From positions 1 to 21,632 of the IMG/VR virus record IMGVR_UViG_3300049489_000557: a stretch of DNA of 21,632 nt. The stretch is one strand, 5' to 3'. The position numbers were made by a program, and so were the translations under genes. Each line of letters begins with the position of its first letter. The stretch's first letter is position 1. The DNA is from a virus. The notes under the pieces are model-generated. The model had not been told where the DNA came from. It saw only the letters and a list, made by a program, of their open reading frames with translations, and ran no database searches. This document shows positions 13,612-20,538 of the stretch, in pieces.

Positions 13612-15886
13612 AGAAGTCCTTGAACTTGTACTTCTTGTTGTGCGAGTCACCAAACACAATGAAGTCCCCGTCGGGGATCACAGCGACCGATCGCTCACCC
13701 GAACCCCACGGCCCCTCCAGAAGCGACACGACAACCAATGCACCCTCTTTGGTCGCGAGATCAAGTGCCCGAGATCGAACCTCATTGTCAGCCGCCCTCC
13801 ACCACTTGGTGGCCTTGATCATCCGGGTCTCCGGCCACTCACCCTTTCTGTCGAAGTATTCACCGGTCCACTCGACGATCTGGTCAAAGAGCAAGCTCTT
13901 TTCGGACCTCTCGGGCTTGACATACTCCACCATCGAGGCGGCGCACGGGATCAAGTAGCTCGACACCAAGTTGTACGATGCGTTGACGTGGCGCACTTCG
14001 ATCAGTGGCGAGTTCTCGTTAACGGCCAGCAGGAAGGCCATCCTGAGCATCATGATCTGCCAGCGAGAGAACATCGGGGACATGTCCCGGATGGCGTTGA
14101 GTCGACCGTTGAGCGGATGAGAGTCGATCAGTAGCCCGGCCTCATCGCTGAACGGGATGACGCGCCCAGATCGGCAATCCTTCCACATGCGTTCGTACTT
14201 GGCGATGTAGTCAGGCTTGGGATCGTGCGCCACCACCTTGGTGAACAGGCGCGGAGCCCGCGAGCGACCCATGAAGAAAATCATGCGATTGAAGAAACCG
14301 CTTACGAGGTCTTTCTTCTCGGCGAGGTCGCGAAGTGCGTCATTCTGCGTGAGAAATGTTGCCGTGAAGTACGAATCGTGAACCGACCGGTAGCCGCCGG
14401 TCAGCGAGTGATCCTCAGCAACCAGTTCGGGCTCGGGCCTTGTCTTGGCGAAGTCATGAAAACGCATCACCCGCTGCTTGATGTGCTCGCCACCTTGGCG
14501 GCGCGAGCGGGAAATGAACTGAGCCAGCTCGTCCTCGACGTACCAGGCGTTCGTAGGGACTTCGGTAGTAATGCTGGGGTCGCTCGGGTCCATCAGGTCG
14601 GTGCGGATGCGCTGGGTCAGCGCCTCGGCAGAGGCGGTACTGGTGATCCTCTTGACCCCCGTCCCCATGCTCGGGTCCCACCGGACGCCCGTAGCGGTCG
14701 AAAGCAGCGCTGCGAGCCGAGCGGTGGCGGTCGACTTGCCGGAGGCGGTGCTGCCCACAATCACCGACATCGTAGAACCGGTGAGCGTGAGGCCGAAGGA
14801 CATCGACGTCGTGTCGTGGCCACAAGCGATGCCGATTGCCTGGAGCGCAAGCCCCATAAAGAATTCTGGCGGCACCCAGTCCAACTCTTCCTCGGCCTGC
14901 ATCATCCAGGAGTACAGAAACGTGTCCTCGTTGACACCAAGATCCCTCCACTCGAACGAGGGGACGTCTTCGACGTCGAAGAACTCATCTTCGTCGATCT
15001 CTGCCTCCAACTCCAGACCGCGAAGCAGTACGTCGTCGGTGATGGTGATCGGCTCGTCCGCCTCGGCGGACGGCGGGACAGATGGTTCGAAGAAGTCTTC
15101 GTAGCTGAGCGGCCCGTCCTCGGTGGCCTCCACGATCGTGGTGGCCACCGGCTCCATGATGGACTCGGGCTCGGACTCAGCGTCTTCGTCGATCAAATTG
15201 GAGGCCCACGTTGAAGTTTCCGCCTCCACCACGAAGCCTCCATCGGAGGTGGAGACGATCTGTATCCCCAAGTCGTCGGCCATCTCCCTGACGATGGTGG
15301 CGAACTGGCTGGACCGGTGAAAATCGCTTGGCTGCAACCCGTGCTTGGCCGCGGCGTAGAAGTCAATCACGTCGCCGCCGACTTGGCATTTTCCGCAATA
15401 CCAAGTGTTCTTCTGGGTGTTCACCCAAGCGGACGGCTTGTTGTCGACGTGATGCGAGTACGGACACCGAACCTTGACGCCTTCGGTGCGATTGTCTTTG
15501 ATGTTGGGTTGAGGTTTGCCCCAGGTCCGGACAGCCTGGACAATTCCAACCATTGACTTGATCTGCGGAACGTAGTCGGGGTGGTCATACACTTCGTCCG
15601 GAATGTCCTTGTCGAACTCGGACGGCAGGTCGGGCAGGGGCTGGATTGGCGCAGAAGAGACAGACGGCCCCGCTTGATTCTCCTCCCAGACACTCTCGGC
15701 CTGTTTGTTCAAGCCAACGGCTTGAAACTTGATGATTGCGCCGCCCGGCATCACGCGCTCTCTGCGTTCCGAGCGTTCGGCGCCGTCGTCTGGATACACG
15801 ATTTCGAGCAACTGCTCGATGACCTCGGCGGTGATCTCTCCGACGTCGAATCGGCGCACGAAGTTGTCGAAATTCAAGTCACTCAT
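13589..15886 (-). CDS. Replicative primase-helicase-type protein: CHC2-like zinc motif plus P-loop ATPase (DUF3987-like)
   Basis: A 765-residue protein from ATG 15886, joined to the primase stop by ATGA. Residues 141-175 (CPYSHHVDNKPSAWV, then WYCGKCQVGGDVIDFYAA) match the DnaG-type CHC2 zinc ribbon, with Cys141, His145/146, Cys164 and Cys167. An acidic, low-complexity linker follows (about 230-310). Residues 378-386 carry Walker A (GSTASGKST). Downstream segments YVEDELAQFISRSRRQ, FTATFLTQNDALRDLA and SGFFNRMIFF resemble DUF3987-type phage ATPases. A DnaG-type catalytic TOPRIM domain is absent, so the zinc motif probably works with the neighbouring AEP. It should unwind or prime at the phage replication fork. 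Confidence 0.85.
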   Translation of the reverse strand: MSDLNFDNFVRRFDVGEITAEVIEQLLEIVYPDDGAERSERRERVMPGGAIIKFQAVGLNKQAESVWEENQAGPSVSSAPIQPLPDLPSEFDKDIPDEVYDHPDYVPQIKSMVGIVQAVRTWGKPQPNIKDNRTEGVKVRCPYSHHVDNKPSAWVNTQKNTWYCGKCQVGGDVIDFYAAAKHGLQPSDFHRSSQFATIVREMADDLGIQIVSTSDGGFVVEAETSTWASNLIDEDAESEPESIMEPVATTIVEATEDGPLSYEDFFEPSVPPSAEADEPITITDDVLLRGLELEAEIDEDEFFDVEDVPSFEWRDLGVNEDTFLYSWMMQAEEELDWVPPEFFMGLALQAIGIACGHDTTSMSFGLTLTGSTMSVIVGSTASGKSTATARLAALLSTATGVRWDPSMGTGVKRITSTASAEALTQRIRTDLMDPSDPSITTEVPTNAWYVEDELAQFISRSRRQGGEHIKQRVMRFHDFAKTRPEPELVAEDHSLTGGYRSVHDSYFTATFLTQNDALRDLAEKKDLVSGFFNRMIFFMGRSRAPRLFTKVVAHDPKPDYIAKYERMWKDCRSGRVIPFSDEAGLLIDSHPLNGRLNAIRDMSPMFSRWQIMMLRMAFLLAVNENSPLIEVRHVNASYNLVSSYLIPCAASMVEYVKPERSEKSLLFDQIVEWTGEYFDRKGEWPETRMIKATKWWRAADNEVRSRALDLATKEGALVVVSLLEGPWGSGERSVAVIPDGDFIVFGDSHNKKYKFKDFYDGRQNR

Positions 15887-16722
15887 TCCACGAGTTCCCA
15901 TTCCAGATTGACGCAAGCGGCCTGGAGCCGAAGGGCGTCCATGGAGTTGCACTTCGGCAGCTTCCATGACGGAATCGACGGAATCTGCGGATCGAGGGCG
16001 TAGGTGCGAATGCCCCGTTCGTGCATTCCGAACGGCAGACGAATCAGGTTTCCAAGCGAATCGGGGTCGGTCAGGGCGTCCTGCTTGGGAAAGACCTCGA
16101 TGTCCAGACCGGTCCCGTTGCTGTAGAAGCTCTCACTGGTCCGCTTGAAAATCGGGATTCCATCCATCACGGAATGCGCCATCGCTCGGGCCTCGGCAGC
16201 GGGGACCAGTTGGCCAAACGGCACGAAGACGTGAGCCCCGCCGCCCGTGATGATGGTTGTGCTCGCGAGGCCGAGCGAGTCGCCGACCTCCTTGGCGATG
16301 AAGCGAACCGTCGAATGAATCAGCGAACAAGCCCAGCGGTGCGCCGGATGGCTCTCGTCATGGAGCGCTGCTTCCAGGTCGCCGTGGTGCTGAATGGCGA
16401 GATCGAGTTCGCCGATCGCTCCGTCAACGGGGGCATCGGGCAGGTCCTTGATGATGAAGTAATCCGAGTCGGGCTTCAAGTCGACATCGAATGCGATGCA
16501 GCGAACCATCGAATCGGCGTCGAGCAGGTAGGCGCCAAGACAAGTGGGGCCAAAGAGATGGTTTCTGAAGTCAGATATCTTGAACTTCTCGCGCTTTGCG
16601 ATCCATTGACCGCTCTTGAATACTGCTTTCGCTTCCCGCCTGCCCACGAAGAGCAGGCCCATCAACTTCGCTGCCTCGCGCAGCATCGCTTCACGTCGTT
16701 CGTCGCTGTGTCCGTCAGCCAC
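15883..16722 (-). CDS. Archaeo-eukaryotic-type primase (AEP / PrimPol-like)
   Basis: The start is GTG 16722, with AAAGGA seven bases upstream and a promoter further out; longer readings run through the intergenic hairpin. The 279-residue product carries AEP motif I IAFDVDLKPD (DVD at 79-81), motif II TGGGAHVFVPFG (159-170) and motif III LDIEVFPKQ (206-213) followed by GNLIRLPFGMH (224-234). This ordering is that of phage and TOTE-type AEP primases. It lays down RNA or DNA primers, possibly with polymerase activity. It has no zinc or helicase domain of its own; these lie in the next gene, which overlaps by four bases. All catalytic acidic positions looked for are present. Confidence 0.9.
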   Translation of the reverse strand: MADGHSDERREAMLREAAKLMGLLFVGRREAKAVFKSGQWIAKREKFKISDFRNHLFGPTCLGAYLLDADSMVRCIAFDVDLKPDSDYFIIKDLPDAPVDGAIGELDLAIQHHGDLEAALHDESHPAHRWACSLIHSTVRFIAKEVGDSLGLASTTIITGGGAHVFVPFGQLVPAAEARAMAHSVMDGIPIFKRTSESFYSNGTGLDIEVFPKQDALTDPDSLGNLIRLPFGMHERGIRTYALDPQIPSIPSWKLPKCNSMDALRLQAACVNLEWELVE

Positions 16723-16754
16723 AGGGTGGTCCTTTCGTCGGTGCGGGGTGAATG

Positions 16755-16783
16755 AACCTAGCCGATCCGAGAGTGCGACGCAA
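16755..16783 (-). promoter_or_regulatory. Probable promoter for the replication genes
   Basis: The minus strand has TTGCGT (16778-16783), a 17-base spacer and TAGGTT (16755-16760), which fits the actinobacterial TANNNT -10 box. The predicted start point near 16748 gives a leader of about 25 bases containing AAAGGA (16730-16735) before GTG 16722. Confidence 0.6.
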
Positions 16784-16805
16784 TGGGGCGATGCCGGAAA
16801 GAGGT

Positions 16806-16858
16806 GAAGCCCCGACCCACGCCCGAGTGACGGCTCGGATGTATTGGGTCGGGGCTTC
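16806..16858. terminator. Large GC-rich hairpin, probable transcription terminator or regulatory structure
   Basis: A perfect 14-bp inverted repeat (GAAGCCCCGACCCA at 16806-16819 and its complement at 16845-16858) encloses a second short stem (CCGAG at 16823-16827, CTCGG at 16834-16838). It lies about 70 bases after the ribbon-helix-helix gene and before the replication promoter. There is no U-rich tail on either side, only a weak CCTCTTTCC on the minus-strand side. High-GC bacteria often terminate without one, so termination is likely but not proven. Confidence 0.65.
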
Positions 16859-16881
16859 CGCACCTCGACAGACCGGAGTGG

Positions 16882-16900
16882 CTATCGAAGAATACGATAG
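16882..16900. promoter_or_regulatory. Short palindrome, operator candidate
   Basis: CTATCG, seven bases, then CGATAG: a perfect 6-bp inverted repeat 12 to 30 bases after the hairpin-bearing segment's upper edge. It lies within about 100 bases of the replication promoter and 31 bases from the stop of a ribbon-helix-helix gene, so it could be a binding site for a repressor. A chance palindrome remains possible. Confidence 0.4.
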
Positions 16901-16930
16901 GGGACGAACGCCGTGGCGTCAACCCCGCAC

Positions 16931-17353
16931 TCAGAGTTCCGGTATGTCTTCGTCCGGGGCGACCCAGGTGACGTCTCCGCTGTTAGCGGTGGCTCCGGCA
17001 AGAGTTATGGTCCCCGAGCTGGCGGTGGTTGGGCCCGGAAGCGTGGCTGGCCAGATGTCAGTCCCGGCGCGGTATTTGGCGCTTGCAGTGGGCGCTGCCG
17101 GTGCGGTTCGAGGCGGATCGCCGGTCGGCACGGAACGCCATCCGGCCTCCGACAACTTGGCGTGCTCGGCCAGCACCCGCAACCCCCAAGCGTTGAGACT
17201 GAGACCCTCGCGTTTGGCCGCCTCCATGAAGCGATCCTTGAGGTTCGGGTGCATTCGCAGCAGGAAGCTGGCGTTGGATGGCTTGGTCTCTGCTTGGCCG
17301 ACCGGCGGCAGCGAAAGGTCGACGCCAACGTCTGGCTGGGCTCGCACGTTCAT
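16931..17353 (-). CDS. Ribbon-helix-helix protein (HicB/Arc-like), probable DNA-binding regulator
   Basis: The start is ATG 17353, joined by ATGA to the upstream gene, with a strong AAGGAG site. Of 140 residues, about 28-65 (SFLLRMHPNLKDRFMEAAKR then EGLSLNAWGLRVLAEH) match the ribbon-helix-helix fold of Arc and HicB-type proteins: a beta strand with 'flLR..p.lkd', then two helices with 'SLNAw...vL'. The C-terminal half is Pro/Ala/Thr-rich and likely disordered. These proteins bind DNA as dimers and often repress their own operon. It precedes the hairpin, palindrome and replication promoter, so it may control the replication genes. No toxin partner is visible next to it. Confidence 0.75.
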   Translation of the reverse strand: MNVRAQPDVGVDLSLPPVGQAETKPSNASFLLRMHPNLKDRFMEAAKREGLSLNAWGLRVLAEHAKLSEAGWRSVPTGDPPRTAPAAPTASAKYRAGTDIWPATLPGPTTASSGTITLAGATANSGDVTWVAPDEDIPEL

Positions 17354-17565
17354 CGCTTGCTCCTTGGTGGAACGATCAAGACGATCGCTTCGTGAAAGTT
17401 GATGAGCTGGCCGCCGTGCACCCGCAGCCGAGGGGCGGCATCGTCGGGGTCGCACACGATCGTGCCGTGATAAGACCGGATGCAAGGGGCATCGGAGGGG
17501 CCGACGTCGGCGATCACCTCGGCCTCCAGACCGCGACACAGGTAGTCCACATCTCGCCACCTCAT
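17350..17565 (-). CDS. Unknown 71-residue protein
   Basis: The start is ATG 17565 (MRWRDVDYLCRGLEAEVIAD), linked to the preceding stop by ATGA, with GGGGGTCG upstream as a weak binding site. It is compact and mixed alpha/beta in appearance (residues 30-71: DAPCIRSYHGTIVCDPDDAA, then HEAIVLIVPPRSK). Two Cys at 20 and 38 and a third at 48 are not arranged as a zinc motif. No HicA or other toxin motif is visible, although it is directly upstream of the ribbon-helix-helix gene. Function unknown. Confidence 0.65.
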   Translation of the reverse strand: MRWRDVDYLCRGLEAEVIADVGPSDAPCIRSYHGTIVCDPDDAAPRLRVHGGQLINFHEAIVLIVPPRSKR

Positions 17566-17987
17566 GAGTCGACCCCCGGATTCACTTCGGACCACTCGAA
17601 CAGCGGCCCCAGGGTTTCGACGCCATCTGCGTCCGTGGTAACGGTACTCATCTTGCCAGTGCGGCGCAACTTGTCAGCAAATCTCCAGCCGGAGACACCT
17701 TCGATCAGCGCTTGGCGTGCGGCTTCGAAAGCGGCGATGACTTCGGGCCGGGCGGCCGCCCTCATGATGGCTTCGCCAGCGCCCTCCATCCCGGCGTCGT
17801 CGCAAGCCCATTCGGCTTCGCTCTCGGCGATCACGTCGGCGGACCGCACAAACTCGGCGAAGCCGGTGACGGTCCACTCCTCGATGGTCGTGACGCCCTC
17901 GCCGCCGTCGTCCCACCAGAGTTCCCAGACGTCGTGGGGATCGTCGTGGAGAATCTCGGCGCCTTCCAGGCCGTAGAGGTGGTTCAC
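17562..17987 (-). CDS. Unknown acidic 141-residue protein
   Basis: The start is GTG 17987 (MNHLYGLEGAEILHDDPHDV), overlapping the upstream stop as GTGA, with GAAGGGG as binding site. The protein is strongly acidic and rich in Trp and Glu (WELWWDDGGEG). It has a helical Ala/Glu-rich centre (EAEWACDDAGMEGAGEAIMR) and no membrane segment. It lies in an operon of small genes between the early promoter and the replication genes. Small acidic phage proteins sometimes mimic DNA or bind host proteins, but nothing here shows this. Function unknown. Confidence 0.7.
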   Translation of the reverse strand: MNHLYGLEGAEILHDDPHDVWELWWDDGGEGVTTIEEWTVTGFAEFVRSADVIAESEAEWACDDAGMEGAGEAIMRAAARPEVIAAFEAARQALIEGVSGWRFADKLRRTGKMSTVTTDADGVETLGPLFEWSEVNPGVDS

Positions 17988-18403
17988 CGGGGCGCCCCTT
18001 CGTTGGAGTGGCGGATGGCGAGGCGGACGGCATCACGAAGCAGGCGGCGCATGTTGTCCAGCACGAGCGGCGGACCCACAAAGATGATCTCTTGGGGCTC
18101 CGCCGGTCCGCTGGAGGTGTAGACGAAGCGCAAGATGGGGAACCGGTGTTCGGTCCCGACACTGATCGCCCCGGCCTCGATGGTCACTTGGTCAAACATG
18201 ATCTTCTCGTCGACCGGGTTGTCCACTTCGCGATGCTCGATCAACGGGGCATCGAAGGACTCGATGTTGTCCAGGTCGATCGGAAGAAACTGCGCCACGA
18301 AGCGCACGTCGTCCCAGGTCGGGTCCGGGGCGTCCGGTGACTGCGAGTGGATGCGAAGCCGACGCAGCCGCTCGGCATCAGCGGAGGTTGGTGTCTTGTT
18401 CAA
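17984..18403 (-). CDS. Unknown 139-residue protein with a TTG start
   Basis: The reading frame starts at TTG 18403 with a good AAAGGAG seven bases upstream, in the 22-base gap after the 24-residue gene. This is the only convincing TTG start here. The product (MNKTPTSADAERLRRLRIHS) has a basic N-terminus, then LPIDLDNIESFDAPLIEHRE and a C-terminal SGPAEPQEIIFVGPPLVLDN, followed by MRRLLRDAVRLAIRHSN. Alternating hydrophobic residues suggest beta strands with a final helix. I do not recognise the family. Its stop overlaps the next GTG. Confidence 0.7.
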   Translation of the reverse strand: MNKTPTSADAERLRRLRIHSQSPDAPDPTWDDVRFVAQFLPIDLDNIESFDAPLIEHREVDNPVDEKIMFDQVTIEAGAISVGTEHRFPILRFVYTSSGPAEPQEIIFVGPPLVLDNMRRLLRDAVRLAIRHSNEGAPR

Positions 18404-18425
18404 GGTGTGCTCCTTTGGGGGAAGT

Positions 18426-18500
18426 TTAACGAGGCTTGGTGCCGACGGCGATTATGACGAAGAGAGCGGCCAGGGTCACCCAGGCCCATCCGCTGCTCAT
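18426..18500 (-). CDS. 24-residue single-span membrane peptide
   Basis: ATG 18500 forms a TGATG junction with the upstream stop and the frame ends at TAA 18426-18428. The product is MSSGWAWVTLAALFVIIAVG followed by TKPR: a single hydrophobic span with a basic tail, typical of tiny inner-membrane peptides. The ribosome binding site is weak (GGGGTCC), so coupling to the upstream gene is needed. Small membrane peptides encoded by phages can act in superinfection exclusion or as holin-like proteins, but which applies here is unknown. It is too short for most gene callers. Confidence 0.6.
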   Translation of the reverse strand: MSSGWAWVTLAALFVIIAVGTKPR

Positions 18501-18841
18501 CACTTGGACCCCGCGCTCAGGACGGGCGTCATCGCCACATAGTGGTCGTACTCGGGCGATTCGTAGCCGGAGACCTCGGTGAAGCCTTCCAGCCGCACCG
18601 GAATCTCGTCGAGCGAGAGGTACTCGCTCGGATAGTCGCCAAGCTGTGCGCTTCGATTGCAGATCGGACACTCGTCGGTGTAGATGCTGGCCCCGTCGAT
18701 GGCGTCCCATCGGAACATCCAGACGTGCGAGAACATCCCGGCTTCGCAGTTGTCGGGGCAGGGCGGACCAATGAAGTCGCGCTCGGGCGGAAGGATGGTC
18801 CAATGGATCTTCACTGTGGTGGCTTGGTCGGAGTTGCTCAC
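18500..18841 (-). CDS. Unknown 113-residue protein with two Cys pairs
   Basis: The start is GTG 18841, overlapping the upstream stop as GTGA and preceded by GAAGGGGGG. The protein (MSNSDQATTVKIHWTILPPE) has CPDNC at about residues 28-32 and CPIC at about 58-61, a pattern suggesting a zinc site, then a C-terminal acidic segment (YPSEYLSLDEIPVRLEGFTE). It appears soluble. It is one of several Cys-paired small proteins in this cluster. No known family recognised. Confidence 0.7.
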   Translation of the reverse strand: MSNSDQATTVKIHWTILPPERDFIGPPCPDNCEAGMFSHVWMFRWDAIDGASIYTDECPICNRSAQLGDYPSEYLSLDEIPVRLEGFTEVSGYESPEYDHYVAMTPVLSAGSK

Positions 18842-19038
18842 GATGCGCCCCCCCTTCGTCTGTGACTGCGAATCCAGGCCACCCCGAGCGCAGCGGACGC
18901 CGCCCCGTGGGCGATTAAGTCAGCTTTTGCCCCGAAGTCGTCGGACCAATCGTGTGACGGATGCCCGAACCACGGCCAGATGCCGAACAGCGCGGTCCAG
19001 CCGACGAACAGCCACAGCAGGATGCGGTCGCCGGTCAT
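18838..19038 (-). CDS. Small two-span membrane protein
   Basis: The start is ATG 19038, joined by ATGA to the upstream stop. The 66-residue product opens MTGDRILLWLFVGWTALFGI with a clear transmembrane segment (about 6-24). A second more weakly hydrophobic stretch (LIAHGAASAALGVAWI, about 41-56) comes before a basic tail (RSHRRRGGAS). A holin-like protein is possible but no endolysin gene is nearby, and small membrane proteins in early operons often have other roles. It has only a weak ribosome binding site (GCAGG), so it probably relies on translational coupling. Confidence 0.65.
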   Translation of the reverse strand: MTGDRILLWLFVGWTALFGIWPWFGHPSHDWSDDFGAKADLIAHGAASAALGVAWIRSHRRRGGAS

Positions 19039-19535
19039 GGGTGAACCTGCAACTGGACGGCGCACGTCCCCGGCTTGGCGGCAGGCGGGAGGGTGATGAT
19101 CTCGCCGTCCTGGCAGAACCCCTCGGTGTTGGTCCGCAGAATGGCCGTCTCGTCCATCATGTCGATGTGGTCGATGTGGCCGTGCTCCCAGTCGTTGGAG
19201 TTGTCCACGATCGGCAGCACCATGCCGGGGACGACTGAGACACGGAAAGTAATAAGGTCGCAGCGCAGAGCGTTGGCAAGCGTGTCGCATAGCTGCTCCA
19301 CTTCCACGGTGAACGTGTGTCGGCCGGTGCTGTCGCAGTCGGGGCAGGGGGCGTCAATCACCATCTCGTCAGACACATACCCGCTCCCGCCGCAGCTCCC
19401 GCACGGACGGTCGAGATGCTTGACGGGTGGGCTGTCATCCAGCGTCCACGACCCGAGCGCCCACCACGCCGTGCCGTCGTCGTTGAACGAGATGTGGTCG
19501 GTTGGAGTGCGTGGAGGGACAATCATGCTGCTCAT
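19035..19535 (-). CDS. Protein with a DnaJ-type zinc-finger motif
   Basis: The start is ATG 19535 (MSSMIVPPRTPTDH), which overlaps the upstream stop as ATGA and lies within the repeated junction element. The product is 166 residues. Residues 45-71 (CGSCGGSGYVSDEM, then CPDCDSTGRH) form two CxxC(x)GxG-like knuckles with Cys 45, 48, 64 and 67, as in the zinc domain of DnaJ. There is no J domain, so this is not a DnaJ protein. The rest (VEQLCDTLANALRCDLITFR, then DHIDMMDETAILRTNTEGF) was not recognised. The motif often binds unfolded chains or RNA, but the role here is unknown. Confidence 0.75.
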   Translation of the reverse strand: MSSMIVPPRTPTDHISFNDDGTAWWALGSWTLDDSPPVKHLDRPCGSCGGSGYVSDEMVIDAPCPDCDSTGRHTFTVEVEQLCDTLANALRCDLITFRVSVVPGMVLPIVDNSNDWEHGHIDHIDMMDETAILRTNTEGFCQDGEIITLPPAAKPGTCAVQLQVHP

Positions 19536-19741
19536 GAGCCGCTTGCCTTCGGGTATCGCGTGCAGCATTCGTCGCATTCCAGCATCGGGAACAGGGGGTC
19601 ATCCGACGTGGCATCGGGCAGCGGTTTGTTGCAGTTGCAGCACTCGAACGTCAGGTCTGGTGGCTCGCAGTCATCGTGTGGCGCGTCACAGAGATCGCAC
19701 CAGACGAACGACCCCACGTCGTAAACGTCGTCGCCGCTCAT
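19532..19741 (-). CDS. Small zinc-ribbon-like protein with repeat-encoded tail
   Basis: The start is taken as ATG 19741, an ATGA junction preceded by CAGGATGGG; ATG 19750 in frame is less likely. The 69-residue product (MSGDDVYDVGSFVWCDLCDA) has CDLC at 15-18, CCNC at about 35-38 and CDECC at about 56-60, enough cysteines for one or two zinc sites. Its C-terminus RYPKASGS is encoded by a copy of the repeated junction element. Probably a small metal-binding protein; function unknown. Confidence 0.72.
   Translation of the reverse strand: MSGDDVYDVGSFVWCDLCDAPHDDCEPPDLTFECCNCNKPLPDATSDDPLFPMLECDECCTRYPKASGS
19542..19563. repeat. Junction repeat, copy E (half element)
   Basis: Twenty-two bases identical to copy C, followed directly by CGGCTC and ATG 19535. 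It lacks the CAGGAAGGG part and encodes the RYPKAS tail of the 69-residue protein. Confidence 0.8.
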
Positions 19742-20091
19742 GTGGCCCATCCTGATCGGTCAGAGGCGTCGGGGTCCTTCGGGTATGGATCGTCGGGCGG
19801 AAGCGGGAACATCCGAACCAATCGTCCTCTCGCATCGGAGAGCAGCCTGCGGGCCTCTTGGCGCTGCTCGTACGCCGCGTCTCGGTGTTGAGCGGCCTTG
19901 CGGAGATTCTCTTGCTCCTCCATCAGCCGCTCCTGGGCTTCGATGTACGCAGTCTCGGCAGCTTCCAGTTCAGCCACGTACCTGATTCGCAGGTCGGCCA
20001 GTGGGACGTTGCCCTCGCCAGGGACGTGACCCAGGTTGACATTTGCGTGCTCAGAACTCGCCCACTTGTTCGGGCCTTCCGGCTGCTTCAC
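19738..20091 (-). CDS. Coiled-coil protein with repeat-encoded tail
   Basis: The start is GTG 20091 with CAGGAAGGGG upstream inside a repeat copy. Of 117 residues, about 33-90 (ADLRIRYVAELEAAETAYIE, AQERLMEEQENLRKAAQHRD, then AAYEQRQEARRLLSDAR) form a long amphipathic helix or coiled coil. The C-terminus DPYPKDPDASDRSGWAT is encoded by another repeat copy. There is no catalytic motif or membrane span. It could dimerise or bind a partner; no function can be assigned. Confidence 0.72.
   Translation of the reverse strand: MKQPEGPNKWASSEHANVNLGHVPGEGNVPLADLRIRYVAELEAAETAYIEAQERLMEEQENLRKAAQHRDAAYEQRQEARRLLSDARGRLVRMFPLPPDDPYPKDPDASDRSGWAT
19746..19786. repeat. Junction repeat, copy D
   Basis: A diverged copy: ATACCCGAAGGACCCCGACG, then CCTCTGACCGATCAGGATGG before ATG 19741. 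It encodes the PYPKDPDASDRSG tail of the coiled-coil protein. Confidence 0.78.
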
Positions 20092-20098
20092 GTCGCGC

Positions 20099-20143
20099 CC
20101 CTTCCTGATTGGCTAGTGTCACTTGCCTTCGGGTATCGCGTGC
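20099..20143. repeat. Junction repeat, copy C (non-coding)
   Basis: Starts with the same CGATACCCGAAGG but has a different middle (CAAGTGACACTAGCCAAT) before CAGGAAGGGG and GTG 20091. It shares 22 identical bases (20122-20143) with copy E. It lies outside any coding sequence except at its upper edge. Confidence 0.82.
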
Positions 20144-20335
20144 TCACTGCTGCGACCTCCACCAGTCGAGGGCCTCCCGCTGCTGCTCGGCTTGTTCCAG
20201 GTCGATGACGCACGACTTGAGTTCAGATGGCGTGTGGTCCCGAACCGCCGCCCCGCAGAACTCGCACGGTTGAGTAAAAACCGACACTTCCGTCCCGTCC
20301 GTGCCTGTGGGTTCGTCCCATCCATCCCGCCACAT
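20144..20335 (-). CDS. Unknown 63-residue protein with a CxxC motif
   Basis: The start is ATG 20335, joined to the upstream stop as TGATG, with a strong TCAGGAGG in a repeat copy nine bases upstream. The product (MWRDGWDEPTGTDGTEVSVF) has CEFC at 24-27 and a further Cys at about 42. The helical C-terminus is VIDLEQAEQQREALDWWRSQ followed by Q. It stops at 20144 before another repeat copy, which here lies outside the coding sequence. Possibly zinc-binding; no family recognised. Confidence 0.68.
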   Translation of the reverse strand: MWRDGWDEPTGTDGTEVSVFTQPCEFCGAAVRDHTPSELKSCVIDLEQAEQQREALDWWRSQQ

Positions 20336-20538
20336 CAGACAGTCCCTCCTGATCGGCCAGAGGCGGTGGAATCCTTCGGGTCTGCGCCGTTCCGCTTGCC
20401 GTCATCATCAAAGTCGGACGGGTCGAACGCTGCACCGTGGACGATGTGTCGAAGCCACGCACGCTCAATGTCCGTCAACTGTGACGGGCGTTTGGAGATC
20501 CACGCACTTATACGTTCGTCGTACGCACGTACGCTCAC
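20335..20538 (-). CDS. Unknown 67-residue protein with repeat-encoded tail
   Basis: The start is GTG 20538, a GTGA junction preceded by CAGGAAGGG; longer readings have no binding site. The product is MSVRAYDERISAWISKRPSQ, then LTDIERAWLRHIVHGAAFDP and a tail. It looks like a small helical domain of about 40 residues. The final PKDSTASGRSGGTV comes from a copy of the repeated junction element and is nearly identical to the tail of the 175-residue upstream protein. No function can be assigned. Confidence 0.68.
   Translation of the reverse strand: MSVRAYDERISAWISKRPSQLTDIERAWLRHIVHGAAFDPSDFDDDGKRNGADPKDSTASGRSGGTV
20344..20383. repeat. Junction repeat, copy B
   Basis: Identical to copy A over 29 bases (20353-20381), ending in the binding site TCAGGAGGG before ATG 20335. 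It encodes the PKDSTASGRSG tail of the 67-residue protein. Confidence 0.88.

Noticed and set aside
17350-17565. HicA-type toxin partner for the ribbon-helix-helix gene
   Set aside because: No HicA or other toxin motif can be seen in the 71-residue protein; adjacency alone is not enough.
19035-19535. DnaJ co-chaperone
   Set aside because: Only a CxxCxGxG-type zinc motif is present; no J domain with HPD is found.
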